Below are positions 43,202 to 53,257 of a DNA stretch of 64,000 nt, piece by piece. The position numbers were made by a program, and so were the translations under genes. A model generated the notes under the pieces. The model made no database searches and was not told where the DNA came from. It saw only the letters and a list, made by a program, of their open reading frames with translations. The first letter of the stretch is position 1. Each line of letters opens with the position of its first letter. Source of the stretch: Brucella pseudogrignonensis (lineage in GTDB: Bacteria > Pseudomonadota > Alphaproteobacteria > Rhizobiales > Rhizobiaceae). Location of the stretch: assembly GCF_032190615.1 (NCBI RefSeq), contig NZ_JAVLAT010000003.1:310001-374000 (forward strand), in the 5' to 3' direction.

Positions 43202-46200
43202 ATGTTTTCTTTTAAAAATGGATTGAAATTTCTGCTGTTATCAACTGCGCTTATGACGCCGAATTTCGCTTTGGCGCAGAATTCGCCTCAAGTCTCCTCA
43301 AATCTAGCTGATGCCGAATATTATGCTAACTGGGGGCTTGATATGATCAACGCCTTACCAGCGTATCAGAAAGGCTTTACGGGCAAGGGTATAAGCGTCG
43401 CGGTTGTCGATACCGGATTTGATGTTAATCATCCTGAGTTTTTTGGTCGTATTTCACCTTTCTTGTACAACTTCGGCAACGATCAGGCCCCTGATAATAT
43501 CTTCCCTGAGCGTAAATCTGACGGATCGCTGAACGGCCATGGTGTGCATGTTGCAGGGACAATTGGTGCTGGCCGCAATGGATTTGGTATGCAAGGTGTT
43601 GCCTATGATGCAATGATTATGCCTCTGCGCGGCGTTGAAGTCGCGAGCAGAAGAAACGATGTTTCTGCTACAGACGAGGCTATTGTTTACGCTGCGGACC
43701 ATGGTGCCCAGATTTTAAACGGCAGCTATGGCCCCAATACCTACCCAAATCCGGTCATTAATAAACGGCCTAACCCCAACTATCAGGTTCTGGACTATCA
43801 GCTTATACTGTCTGAACCCGGTGAGCTTGAGCAAACGTATGAAGCTATGAAATATGCGGCTGAGAAAGACGTGGTCATGGTCTTTGCCGCTGGTAATAGT
43901 CGGCAGGATCAGCCGGGCTATGCTACGTCTATTCCGAGCGGCAATGGTATGGTTCCGCTGATCACCCCCGATTTCATCCGTAGCGGAAAAATCAGGTTTA
44001 TCGACTACGATAACCCTGACTTAAATATAGAAGATCCATCCACTTATACGTTTCTCGACCCCACAGGCCCTGATTTCGATGATATGGATTTCTCCGAATT
44101 GAAAGGATCGCTTATTGCTGTTGTTTCCGTTGGGCCAGATGGGAAAATGGCACCATACAGCAATGAATGTGGTGAGGCGGCAGAGTGGTGTCTGGCCGCG
44201 CCCGGCGGGGCGATGACAAAAAGAGGGGATCCAAATGGCATCTATTCAACCTGGCCAGCTGGTGATCCGACCAATGACTACCAGGAATATCAATATTTAC
44301 AAGGTACCTCGATGGCATCGCCGCATGTTGCCGGGGCCGCAGCCGTTGTGCGATCAGCATTTCCTTATCTGAACGCCCGTCAGACGATTGAAACAATCCT
44401 CACAACTGCCACCAAAGAAGGCTTTGAGGACGAGGCAAAGTTCGGTCAGGGGCTGCTGAACCTCGGTGCTGCTGTCGATGGCCCTATGGCTTTTCGGTAT
44501 ACCGGCGTTTTCGATGTCGATACGAAGGGCTATTCCTCAATCTGGTCGAATTCGATCTCTGGCATAGGCAATTTGACCAAGCGCGGTGAAGGCATTCTGG
44601 TTCTTGATGGTAATAGCAGCTATCAAGGCGGTACGAACATCGTCGGTGGTGTTCTTGAGGTGAATGGCAGCATCACGTCACCTACGGACGTTTCTGAAGC
44701 AGGCACGATTGCCGGTCTTGGATCTGTCGGTGAACTGACTTTGCTTGATGGTGGTAGGGTTGCGCCCGGCAGTGCGTTCAATCCTGAAAATTCCATTGGC
44801 ACACTAACCGTTAATGGAACATTCACGCAGCAAAGCGGGTCAACCTATCTGGCTGGTTTGGTTGCAGGAAATGGGCAAGATGCTGGTGTCGATCAGATTT
44901 TCGTCCATGGTGCGGCTGATCTTGAGGATGGCAGCTCGCTCGAATTGGTACATCAAGGATTTTCTTCTGGCGCACAGGCATACTCGCGTTCCGTGTTGCT
45001 GAGCGCAACGGATGGCGTTAGCGGTACTTACGGCAAAATCGCTGGTTCGTATGTTCAAGACGCGCGTTTTATTGATTTTGCACTCGACTATGATGCGAAT
45101 AATGTTTTCCTCGATACAAGCCGGTCGGCTGTCGCATTTGCGGATGTTGCAAACAGCCAAAATCAGTTCTCAACAGCTGTCGCATTGGAAAGTCAGGGGA
45201 GTGGTGGCGCGCTCTACGATCATATCCTGTTCCTGACGCAACAAGATGCCCGTCTGGCTTATGATCAACTGTCTGGTGAAGCCTATGCTTCCATTCAGTC
45301 AACTCTTATCAATAACAGCGCCTATACCCGCTCGGCAGTTTATAATAATCTTGTACAAGCTTTTGCCTCATCTGCTGCTACCGGCCAATCTCCGGAAAAT
45401 GGCGGTGCACCGACATTTTGGGGACACGGATTTGGTGGATGGACGAACCTGTCTGGTGATGGCAGTGCCGCACGCTCAAAATCCAGCATTGGCGGCTTCA
45501 TTTCCGGTATCGATGCGCAGTTTTTTGATAACTGGCGCCTCGGTGTACTGGCAAGCTACAGCCAGACAAATTTCCGTCTCAATGAACGCATGTCGTCCGG
45601 GAAAAGCGATGATTACACAATTGGTACCTATGCGGGCACGCAAACGCCTGTTGCGCAGGGTATGGTCGCATTCCGGTCTGGCCTGTCCTATACGTGGCAT
45701 AATATTGAAATGAACCGGGGAATTTCCTTTGCGGACTTCGATGACAGGCTGTCGGCTGATTACAATGCCGGAAGCTTTCAGGTGTTTGGTGAGATGGGCT
45801 ATAAGCTTCCGCTTACGGAAAAGGCGAGTTTTGAGCCCTATGTAAATTTTGCTTATGTTAGCCTGAAGACAGATTCGTTCTCAGAAACGAGCACTCAAGG
45901 CGCAGGGCTGAACGTCGAAGAAAATTCGATGAGCACCACGCTCTCGACCTTTGGCTTTCGTGCGACAGCAACGTTAAACGAGAAGGTTATTCCAGTCAAA
46001 GCAAGGGCAGATATTGGATGGCGCTATGCCTTTGGCGATGATAAACCGACATCTGCTGCAAACTTTGCTGGCTCCGATGGTTTTATCGTTGGAGGAGCCA
46101 GCATTGGCAAGGATACGGCATTGGTTGCGGGTGGTTTTGATTTTAAACTAAGCGAAGCAGCTTTGTTAAATGTCTCTTATCAAGGACAGTTTGGCTCAGG

Positions 46201-46246
46201 TCTGACGCAAAACGGCGTTGACGCCAATCTGCGCGTGAGGTTTTAA
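43202..46246 (+). CDS. Subtilisin-like serine protease autotransporter
   Basis: The 1014-residue type V secreted protease has a signal peptide of about 25 residues (cleaved after FALA). The S8 peptidase domain has Asp 70 (VAVVDTGFD), His 113 (NGHGVHVAGT) and Ser 370 (GTSMASPHVAGA). A passenger-associated transport repeat follows (GEGILVLDGNSSYQGGTNIVGGV is part of it). The C-terminal autotransporter beta-barrel spans about 740-1014 and ends RVRF with terminal Phe. It would be exported to the surface and may cleave itself free. It is divergent from repABC, with 380 bases between. No frameshift is seen. Confidence 0.92.
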   Translation: MFSFKNGLKFLLLSTALMTPNFALAQNSPQVSSNLADAEYYANWGLDMINALPAYQKGFTGKGISVAVVDTGFDVNHPEFFGRISPFLYNFGNDQAPDNIFPERKSDGSLNGHGVHVAGTIGAGRNGFGMQGVAYDAMIMPLRGVEVASRRNDVSATDEAIVYAADHGAQILNGSYGPNTYPNPVINKRPNPNYQVLDYQLILSEPGELEQTYEAMKYAAEKDVVMVFAAGNSRQDQPGYATSIPSGNGMVPLITPDFIRSGKIRFIDYDNPDLNIEDPSTYTFLDPTGPDFDDMDFSELKGSLIAVVSVGPDGKMAPYSNECGEAAEWCLAAPGGAMTKRGDPNGIYSTWPAGDPTNDYQEYQYLQGTSMASPHVAGAAAVVRSAFPYLNARQTIETILTTATKEGFEDEAKFGQGLLNLGAAVDGPMAFRYTGVFDVDTKGYSSIWSNSISGIGNLTKRGEGILVLDGNSSYQGGTNIVGGVLEVNGSITSPTDVSEAGTIAGLGSVGELTLLDGGRVAPGSAFNPENSIGTLTVNGTFTQQSGSTYLAGLVAGNGQDAGVDQIFVHGAADLEDGSSLELVHQGFSSGAQAYSRSVLLSATDGVSGTYGKIAGSYVQDARFIDFALDYDANNVFLDTSRSAVAFADVANSQNQFSTAVALESQGSGGALYDHILFLTQQDARLAYDQLSGEAYASIQSTLINNSAYTRSAVYNNLVQAFASSAATGQSPENGGAPTFWGHGFGGWTNLSGDGSAARSKSSIGGFISGIDAQFFDNWRLGVLASYSQTNFRLNERMSSGKSDDYTIGTYAGTQTPVAQGMVAFRSGLSYTWHNIEMNRGISFADFDDRLSADYNAGSFQVFGEMGYKLPLTEKASFEPYVNFAYVSLKTDSFSETSTQGAGLNVEENSMSTTLSTFGFRATATLNEKVIPVKARADIGWRYAFGDDKPTSAANFAGSDGFIVGGASIGKDTALVAGGFDFKLSEAALLNVSYQGQFGSGLTQNGVDANLRVRF

Positions 46247-46252
46247 CGCAGT

Positions 46253-46594
46253 CTATGTCTTGAATCGCTGGATGGGAATTCTGCCCTTATCTTTCACTCC
46301 GACAGGGACGGAAACCAGACAGACGCGAGCTGATTTTACAGTTGAGCCAGCGTGCTGGATTCAAAATCCAGCAGTTTTACCAAACGGAAAACTGATCGCA
46401 TTCACACATCGCGGTCAGATTTTCCTGTCAGATGATGATGGCGGACTGGCGATACCGATTTCACCCGCTGATAAATATAGTTATAGCGTTGTCTGGGACC
46501 CAGTTTCAAAACGCTTTGCCTTCGCCTCTGATGTTGACGTTGCAGATTTTTCCAGCAAACTGCAATGTATGACTTATTCGTCGGCAAAAGAATT
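46253..46594 (+). pseudogene. TolB/tricorn-like beta-propeller gene remnant
   Basis: Two short pieces in different frames carry propeller repeats: ALIFHSDRDGNQTD (46.27-46.33 kb), then LPNGKLIAFTHRGQIFLSDDDGG and VVWDPVSKRFAFASD (46.38-46.55 kb). The remnant lacks a signal peptide and stops where the old IS6 element begins. The parent could be a PD40-repeat or S41 tricorn-type periplasmic protein. Confidence 0.65.
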
Positions 46595-47406
46595 GGTTAT
46601 GTCGCAAACTTTTCATGCTTGATGATCTGTGCAAGGGATCGTGCCGATTTCAGATCGAAGCGAGGCATCCAGCATGGTCGATTTCAAGGGAACGCATTTC
46701 CCCAAAAGTGTCATCCTGTATGCCGTTTTTATATGTTCGTTATTCAGTTTCGTATCGCGACCTTCAGGAAATAGTCGGCGAACGAGGCGTAAAGATTGAG
46801 CATGCAACATTGAACCGATGGGTCGGTAGATAATCGACGCAGATTGCTGTTCAGGCACAAGACGCGAACGCCCAACACTTGGCTCGGAGCGTGTTTATAA
46901 AACCTATATAAGGGATAAGGGAAATAGACCGATCTGTATCGAGCTGTTGATCAAGCGGCCAACCCCTTGATTTCTTGCTGTCAGAGCGGAGAAATGTCGG
47001 CGCCGTACGACGTTTCTTTATGAAAGCCAGCAAAAGCAATGGTGTTCTACGCAAGATCGTGATTGATAAAAGCGAGGCCAATTTGGCTGGTGCGCAGGCT
47101 GTAAACAATGTCCTGAAAATCACAGGTACGGACAAGCTGATTGAAATCCTATACGTCAAATGCCTGAACGATATTCTTGAACAGGATTATCGTTTCATCA
47201 AGCGGATCACCAAACACACGTTAGGCTTCAAAGCCTTTCATTCAGCGTCTGCTACAATAGCTGGTATTGAAATCGCTCACATGATCCGCGAGAAGCAATT
47301 CGCAAACGACAATCGTTCGCCCTTCGAGATGTTTGCGCAGCTCGCAGCATAACTGTGTCCAGAGATAAGGCCGCTTATAACCCACTCAAAAATTTGCGAC
47401 AGAATC
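46595..47406 (+). mobile_element. Decayed IS6-family element, group D (812 bp)
   Basis: Terminal repeats GGTTATGTCGCAAACTTTT and (inverted) GATTCTGTCGCAAATTTTT bound a full-length but frame-broken transposase gene. Length is normal, so decay is by small indels and substitutions, making this the oldest IS6 in the window. Confidence 0.78.
46674..47352 (+). pseudogene. IS6-family transposase (group D), multiple frameshifts
   Basis: The start MVDFKGTHFPKSVILYAVF is followed by a frameshift into YVRYSVSYRDLQEIVGERG, then a shifted, degraded centre, then an intact C-terminal frame (LSERRNVGAVRRFFMKA through NDNRSPFEMFAQLAA). The pieces cover a normal IS240/IS6-type transposase. It cannot be translated as one protein. 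Confidence 0.82.
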
Positions 47407-47564
47407 ACCGAGATTGCCGGAATGAGTAGATGAGTATTGCTCGTTCAATCGAAAACAAGCAGTTCGAAAGAGTGGAAGTTGAACACCATGATAAATGCAA
47501 AGATATGAGCCTCAGCGAAAGTGTTTGCATTTCTTCAAGGTTGTCACTGACAACTTGCTTTAAT

Positions 47565-48681
47565 AATAAACCATGAAAGCAATCGCGATGCGAGTCCGCT
47601 ACGCCGTTTGGCATTGTTGTAATAGTCGGACGCTTGTTGCACGGAGCGATGCCGCGATTGGCGGCTTCGGTGAGATAGCCGGAGCGCAGGTCATGTACAG
47701 AAAACTCCTTTGGGTTAAGCCCAGCCATTTTTGCGCGCTGCTTGACGATCCGGTTGATGGCACTAGGTTCCAGCGCGCGCCGAAACATTGCCCCATCGAT
47801 CGACTTTTCGAAACACGTTGCCTTTGTCGATTTTGGCCGCTTCGAGCCATTGGCTGAGGGCGTGTACAGGACGCCCGGTCAGATAAACGATTTCAGCGTG
47901 ATCAGCGCCACGTGTCTTGGTGCGGCCAAGCTGCATCGTTAGCGAGGGGAGGGGGAGCCGTCTTTCGCGGTGACAGGCGCCTGTTTGACAAGTTGTTCTG
48001 TAGGAAGACTTGCTATTTCGCTCCGACGACGGCCACCGGAGGCAAGGACCCCCATAAGGAAGGATGGCCCTGTCTCGAATGTCGGTCACGTCTCCTCCTG
48101 AACACGTCCCCAGCAGTTCGGTCAGAATATCGCCGGTCATCGCATTGCCACTCTTGCGGCTGCGCAGCCGGTTCACGGCGCGGACCGCAAGCCGGATGGC
48201 AGACTTGACGGCTGGCGAGGAAAACGCACCCCCCAACCCGCGCCATGGTGTCAGTGTTGACCAGTTGGCGAGACGGCGGCGTACGGTGGAGGGTGCATGC
48301 GGTCCGGATACGCGCAGAAAACCTTGCTGGCGCAATTTTTCTTCAACGCCTGCTGGAATACCGTGATTGGGTTCGATCTCACGCTGTTGTGGCCGCCAGA
48401 GATGATGGACCACGAATTTAAGCAACAAAACTTCAGACGCCGGCCAGGACAGGGGACTATCGTTTGCAGCCATCGACCAGGCCTCAAGATAGGCCAGATC
48501 GGACGTCAGCGCGCAGGGTGTTTTCGCCCATGCCCTCACTGACCAGATGACGCAGCATTTCGACGTCGTTCTCCGTCAAAATATCGGCCAGCATGTCGCG
48601 CCGGTTCATCGGCACGACGGCGGCAATCGTATCGAGTGTTTCGGCGCGGCGTTCGATAGCTTGGTTGGATGTTGCGCTCAA
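47565..48681 (-). pseudogene. Tyrosine recombinase/integrase, frameshifted
   Basis: An N-terminal piece from the ATG at 48681 (RRDMLADILTENDVEMLRHL) shifts frame near 48.52 kb into SDLAYLEAWSMAANDSPLSWP. That frame degrades near 48.05 kb and at 47.78 kb shifts again to ALEPSAINRIVKQRAKMAGL and HDLRSGYLTEAANRG, with the final QQASDYYNNAKRRSG (active-site Tyr region) in a third frame. The core arginine and tyrosine motifs are thus recognisable but split. It is a dead integrase of the kind found on rhizobial plasmids and islands. Confidence 0.78.
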
Positions 48682-48901
48682 AAATCCATCCTATAAAGGG
48701 TCGAAAGCGCTTTGTTCGGGCGATGCCTTGCTCCAACTTTCGCTGATTTGCGGCCTGAAACCAATAAGATGCGATAGCCTTTACTTATCAAAGGTTATAA
48801 ATCAACACTAGAAGCATCACAAGTGCTGAAACATAAAGACCATTTAGCTTATAATTAATACGTCATTTACCATAATTTCAACGTGTTACGCTCTCAACCA
48901 A

Positions 48902-49417
48902 ATGCCTCTGAAGACCTTGCTATCGCCGCTGGCGCGCGCCAGTGAAGCCTTGGCACGCCTCGATGAGCGTCTTGCTCCTTCGCCGGTCGGCACGGGGCTG
49001 ATCGAACGGTTGCATTTTGCCGATGCCTGCGCCTCGCTGTGGCTCGATGGGGAGCTGGTCGTGATGGAAGACCTCGTTCTGCATGAGGCGGCGCGCGATA
49101 TCCGCTCACCGAGCCATGCGCTGACCATTGCTCGCGACGTGTTGCAGACAAGGCGACGCATTGTGGCGCAGCAGCCGGATTGGGCGCTGAGCCCGAACGG
49201 CTTGCGCAGTCTCTGGGTTGGCGGGCAGGCTTGGCCTGTACCATCAGCTGGGGATGGCGGCATCGATGCCGATAGCGAAGGCGCCGTGTTGCAAGATGCG
49301 GCTGTCGGTTTGCAGGATCAGGACGGGGAGGGGAGAAAACATCGTCTGGATGATGGGTTCGACCTGCCCGGCATCGATCTTGACGCCATCGACGCGGTGC
49401 TGGCACGGTCCGAAACT
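48902..49417 (+). pseudogene. RHE_PE00001-type plasmid protein, cut by IS6
   Basis: About 170 residues remain (LLSPLARASEALARLDERLAPSPV, then GLIERLHFADACASLWLDGELV and LVLHEAARDIRSPSH), matching a DUF1612/helix-turn-helix protein often found near repABC in Rhizobiales. The usual length is about 350 residues. The frame ends at the IS6 border (49418), and the C-terminal DNA-binding part is missing. The last part of the frame (after WALSPNGLRSLW) also looks scrambled. Confidence 0.65.
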
Positions 49418-50228
49418 GGGTATTGCCAAGTTGTTTGATGTAGGCCGCACGAAGCCGTTGAGCTTTTGCTCATGCGGTCATTTCAGCAGTGTAGCCATGC
49501 CATAATCCAAATGCATCGGTACATGCATGACGATAGGAACGAGCTGTGAGTTTATGGCGACGCGGGCGGAAAATCAGGTTAATCTGATCGTGAACGGCAA
49601 GGAACCTTTGCGTATGTCGCGCTGACTTGAACAGCCCAAATATCTTCTCCCGCTTTCGCGTTGGCCTATGCGAGACTTCGATGGCGTTATTCAGGCTTTT
49701 ATGGGCCCGGTGATCCGCATCTGGTGAAAGGTTTTGTATTGGCTTGATGTAACTGCGCAGCTTGTCCGTCACAACGACGCGTGGTTGACCGAATTGCTTC
49801 ACCAGTCTGGAGAAAAAGCGCTTGGCAGCCTTGGTGTTACGGCGCGTTTGAACCAGAATATCAAGAACATCGCCGTCTGCATCAATTGCCCGCCAAAGCC
49901 AGAACTTCTTTCCGCCGATCGTGATGACGACCTCATCGATGTGCCACTTGTCGTTTGGCTTTGGTCGGTCCCTGCGGATACAGTCGGCAAAATGGCGACC
50001 AAAGCGATTAATCCAGAGGCGAACGGTTTCCCGGCTGACACGCACGCCACGCTCAGCAAGAAGATCTTCCACGTCGGCCGTACTCAATGCAAATCGGTGA
50101 TAGGTCCAGACTGCGTAGGCAATAATTTCACGCGGAAAACGAAACCCCTTCAATCGGGGAAAGGAGCTGAGTAATTTCATGCCAGTTCGATACCGGAAAC
50201 GCCAGGCTCAAACAACTTGGCAATACCC
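49418..50228 (-). mobile_element. IS6-family insertion sequence, group B, copy 2 (811 bp)
   Basis: Perfect ends GGGTATTGCCAAGTTGTTTGA at the left and its inverse at the right. It truncates the plasmid gene on its left and probably another gene on its right. Flanking octamers ccgaaact and tcgcgtgt differ. Confidence 0.92.
49470..50180 (-). CDS. IS6-family transposase (group B, copy 2)
   Basis: The 236-residue intact DDE transposase differs from the copy at 57134-57844 at only three residues or so. Confidence 0.95.
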   Translation of the reverse strand: MKLLSSFPRLKGFRFPREIIAYAVWTYHRFALSTADVEDLLAERGVRVSRETVRLWINRFGRHFADCIRRDRPKPNDKWHIDEVVITIGGKKFWLWRAIDADGDVLDILVQTRRNTKAAKRFFSRLVKQFGQPRVVVTDKLRSYIKPIQNLSPDADHRAHKSLNNAIEVSHRPTRKREKIFGLFKSARHTQRFLAVHDQINLIFRPRRHKLTARSYRHACTDAFGLWHGYTAEMTA

Positions 50229-50230
50229 TC

Positions 50231-50401
50231 GCGTGTGTTGATAATGAGCTCGTGAAGCAGATGCGACCTAACGACATTATTATTATGGAAGATTCAATCA
50301 ATCATCAGCTTGGTTCTATCGAATTGAGGTGGTTTGCGCAGAACCATGGTCTTTCCGTTCTGCACTTGCAATTTCAATGCGATCGAATTGGTGTGTTTTA
50401 A
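50231..50401 (+). pseudogene. C-terminal remnant of an unidentified gene
   Basis: An open frame runs directly from the IS6 border to a stop at 50401, about 56 codons, containing LVKQMRPNDIIIMEDSIN and LRWFAQNHGLSVLHLQF, which read like real protein. No start exists on this side of the IS. I do not recognise the family; it could also be a chance open frame. Confidence 0.3.
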
Positions 50402-50440
50402 ACACAAAGCGCACCCTCACGCAAAAGTAACGCAAGACCG

Positions 50441-51415
50441 TTATTTGTAATCTCGCTGACATAGTGGAACTTCACTAATCCGTTGATGCAACGCGGAAAG
50501 AAATTTTTGTTCTGCGCGATTAAGAGCCGTGTCGGGATTATGGACCACATAAATGTCAATTGCTGGGGGACTTTCATATGGTGGCAACCGCCAGAGAAGG
50601 TTTGTATCAACATCGGGTTGAGCAACGTGAAGAGGCAGCGCTCCTATCCCTAATCCTGCGACGATCATGCGTCGAACCTCTTCAGCATTTGCCGACATTC
50701 CAGTAATCCGTGAATTCAATTGAGCTTCTTCACGCAAAATAGCGACCGGTCGCAAAGCGTCCGTCAGCATATCAGTTTTAAATGATACTGAAGCCTCTCC
50801 ACGCAGATCCTTTAACTTCAGATCGGAAAGTCCGTAGAGGCGGTGAGACGGTCCGCAAAAGAAGCCGAAATACTCACGGAACAGTCTCACATATTCGAGC
50901 TTATCATGCTTCTTGTGGACTAGGCAGATTCCGATACTTGCTTGCTTTTGTAACACGCTCGTTGTCACCACACTGCTAGTCATCACTTCTATGCTGAATG
51001 TCACTTCAGGATTTTCACGATGGAAATTTTTGAGTACTTCATCAAAAATTGGAGAGACCACATAGCTGGCTAGAGCGATGGTGACATGCCCGGTTATCTC
51101 CTCTTTCATATCACGGATGAGAACATCAAGTCGGGAAACACTCCCGAATATTCCAACCGCTTCTTTATAAAGAAGCAGACCCGCAGCCGTAATTTCAAAT
51201 CGGCCCATTGCACGATCGATTAATCGTTTTTGAAGTCTGTCTTCTAGTCTTTTCAGAGCGTTGGATACAGTAGGCTGTTTCAACCTCAAACGGTTTGCTG
51301 CCGCTGTGATGCCCTTCTCTTCCACGATCACAATAAAAGTCCGCAGCAAATTCCAATCAAGTTCCCAAGGGAGCTTTTTGATGCGGTTTGATGAGGAGGG
51401 TTCAGCTGCAAACAT
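50441..51415 (-). CDS. LysR-family transcriptional regulator
   Basis: The protein is 324 residues from the ATG at 51415; a TTG at 51439 would add eight residues. The winged helix-turn-helix is clear (WNLLRTFIVIVEEKGITAAANRLRLKQPTVSNALKRLE is part of it). The substrate-binding domain follows (GHVTIALASYVVSPIFDEVL; MIVAGLGIGALPLHVA). It is divergent from the polyamine-type transporter operon across 113 bases and is the likely regulator of it. LysR proteins commonly activate the divergent operon in response to its substrate. Confidence 0.9.
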   Translation of the reverse strand: MFAAEPSSSNRIKKLPWELDWNLLRTFIVIVEEKGITAAANRLRLKQPTVSNALKRLEDRLQKRLIDRAMGRFEITAAGLLLYKEAVGIFGSVSRLDVLIRDMKEEITGHVTIALASYVVSPIFDEVLKNFHRENPEVTFSIEVMTSSVVTTSVLQKQASIGICLVHKKHDKLEYVRLFREYFGFFCGPSHRLYGLSDLKLKDLRGEASVSFKTDMLTDALRPVAILREEAQLNSRITGMSANAEEVRRMIVAGLGIGALPLHVAQPDVDTNLLWRLPPYESPPAIDIYVVHNPDTALNRAEQKFLSALHQRISEVPLCQRDYK

Positions 51416-51528
51416 GACATTCTCTAAATCTATGGCCAATATTTTTATTATCTATTTTGAAAATGCCCCCACTTCATATCACAATGCAAGTGAAATTAAT
51501 CAAAACAGATGTGAGGGAAATCTGAAAT

Positions 51529-52395
51529 ATGGAGGACCGCGCTTCCTTGATGCGTCCATGGCTTTTATTGACGCCGGCTTTAACAATGGTCGCTTTATTG
51601 CTCGTCATACCTGTCGGTTTCATCGTTGTTTATTCGTTCTGGCTACGCACAAGTACCGGGACGGATTCAGTTGGTTTTTATCTCGATAACTGGGCGGAAG
51701 TTTTAACGGACCCATTTTATAGAGACATTCTTCTCAAGACGCTGCGTATTGCATTTCTAACGACTGTTGCTTGTGCAATATTGGGATACGCGCCTGCCTA
51801 TTACATCGCGACGTCGAACAGCCGCTATAAGCCGCTGTTGCTGTTGTTGCTTATCCTTCCATTCTGGATTAGTTACATTATTCGGACCATGTCCTGGATC
51901 AATATTCTTGGTGTGAGTGGCGCAATTAATTCAGCGCTACTTTGGGCGGGGCTGATCAGCGAGCCGGTACAACTGCTCTATAATGAGGGCACGGTCATTC
52001 TCGGTCTGGTGCATTATCTGCTGCCATTCATGATACTCAATGTTTACGTAAGTGTTGAAGCCATTGATCGCAACCTGGTCGATGCAGCGCGTTCGCTTGG
52101 ATCAACGAGCCTTCAGGCGTTTCGTGAAATCACTTTACCGCTCTCTCTGCCAGGCTTGGCCGCAGGTGGATTGCTTTGCTTTGTGTTGAGTGCTGGAACC
52201 TATATTACACCAGCTATCCTCGGCGGCCCGCGTGATGCCATGTTTGCCAATCTGGTTTTTGATGCTGTCATCACGCAGCTCGATTGGCCGTTGGGCTCCG
52301 CACTTTCCATCATCCTGCTCATTGTTCTGAGCGTTGTCGTTGTTATCTATAATCGCTTGGTTGGCATTGGCCAGCTTGCAAAGACTTTTCAGTGA
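51529..52395 (+). CDS. ABC permease, PotB-type (polyamine family)
   Basis: The 288-residue inner-membrane protein has six predicted helices, starting with LLTPALTMVALLLVIPVGFIVV in part. The EAA loop is VDAARSLGSTSLQAFREITLPLSLPG. It belongs to the PotB/PotH branch of binding-protein-dependent permeases. The start at 51529 begins MEDRASLMRPWLL; the next gene starts eight bases after the stop. Confidence 0.9.
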   Translation: MEDRASLMRPWLLLTPALTMVALLLVIPVGFIVVYSFWLRTSTGTDSVGFYLDNWAEVLTDPFYRDILLKTLRIAFLTTVACAILGYAPAYYIATSNSRYKPLLLLLLILPFWISYIIRTMSWINILGVSGAINSALLWAGLISEPVQLLYNEGTVILGLVHYLLPFMILNVYVSVEAIDRNLVDAARSLGSTSLQAFREITLPLSLPGLAAGGLLCFVLSAGTYITPAILGGPRDAMFANLVFDAVITQLDWPLGSALSIILLIVLSVVVVIYNRLVGIGQLAKTFQ

Positions 52396-52402
52396 GGCCG
52401 CA

Positions 52403-53188
52403 ATGACAACATCATTCTGGCTTCGGCTCTATACAATCGCTGTTTATCTTTTCATGTTCTTGCCGATCGTCGTTGTTGTGCTACTGGCATTTAATGCCAA
52501 CCAGTTTGGCACATTTCCGATGGAAGGGTTAAGCCTGCGATGGTTTATCCGTCTATGGGAAAATGACGCGATTATGCGCGCCTTTCGGGTTTCGCTTTTA
52601 CTGGCATCATTGACCGCGATCATATCGACCACACTTGGCGTACTCGCCGCTCTTAGCCTTGTTCGGTACCGCTTCAAGGGCAAAGAAGGCATAACAACTC
52701 TGATGATTGCTCCGATATTAGTGCCCGAAGTGGTTCTCGCTGTTGCCTTGCTGCTGTTTCTGCAATGGCTGGATTTGCCGAAGAGCTTTCCGCTACTTTT
52801 GTTGGGCCACGTCGTATTCACGTTGCCTTTCGTCCTTCTCGTGGTGCAGGCGAGACTCGCAAGCATCAAGCGCGAGTATGAAGAAGCGGCCATGAGCCTT
52901 GGCGCAGGCCCCATTCAAACCTTCTTCGTCATCACTCTGCCATTGCTTATGCCTGCAGTATTGGCCGGTCTTTTATTTGCTTTTACCATCTCATTCGATG
53001 ATGTGACCGGTACTTTGTTCTGGAAGCCGGGGGGGATTGAGACCGTGCCCACACAGATTTTCGCAATGCTTCGGAACTCGATCTCACCAGAAATCAATGC
53101 GCTGGGAACGGTGATGATTGTAGTGACTGTCACTCTTCCGGTGATTGCTCTCGCCTTTGTACGTTGGTTGGCCATGCGGCGAAGTTAG
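52403..53188 (+). CDS. ABC permease, PotC-type (polyamine family)
   Basis: The protein is 261 residues from the ATG at 52403, preceded by GAGG; a longer frame begins inside the previous gene and is rejected. The PotC/PotI pattern is seen in YLFMFLPIVVVVLLAFN, the EAA motif EEAAMSLGAGPIQTFFVITLPLLMP and FAFTISFDDV. It completes the channel with the PotB-type protein. Confidence 0.9.
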   Translation: MTTSFWLRLYTIAVYLFMFLPIVVVVLLAFNANQFGTFPMEGLSLRWFIRLWENDAIMRAFRVSLLLASLTAIISTTLGVLAALSLVRYRFKGKEGITTLMIAPILVPEVVLAVALLLFLQWLDLPKSFPLLLLGHVVFTLPFVLLVVQARLASIKREYEEAAMSLGAGPIQTFFVITLPLLMPAVLAGLLFAFTISFDDVTGTLFWKPGGIETVPTQIFAMLRNSISPEINALGTVMIVVTVTLPVIALAFVRWLAMRRS

Positions 53189-53257
53189 CGCGTTTCATGT
53201 TAAAATTGGGTTCGACTAATAGAGCTAAAAATTAAGAAGCAAATAAGGGGAATATCA

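Noticed and set aside
49734-50174. A 146-codon plus-strand frame inside the IS6 group B element, repeated on the opposite strand at 57140-57580
   Set aside because: It occurs identically in two IS copies only because it is the antisense of the conserved transposase gene; the protein has no family features.
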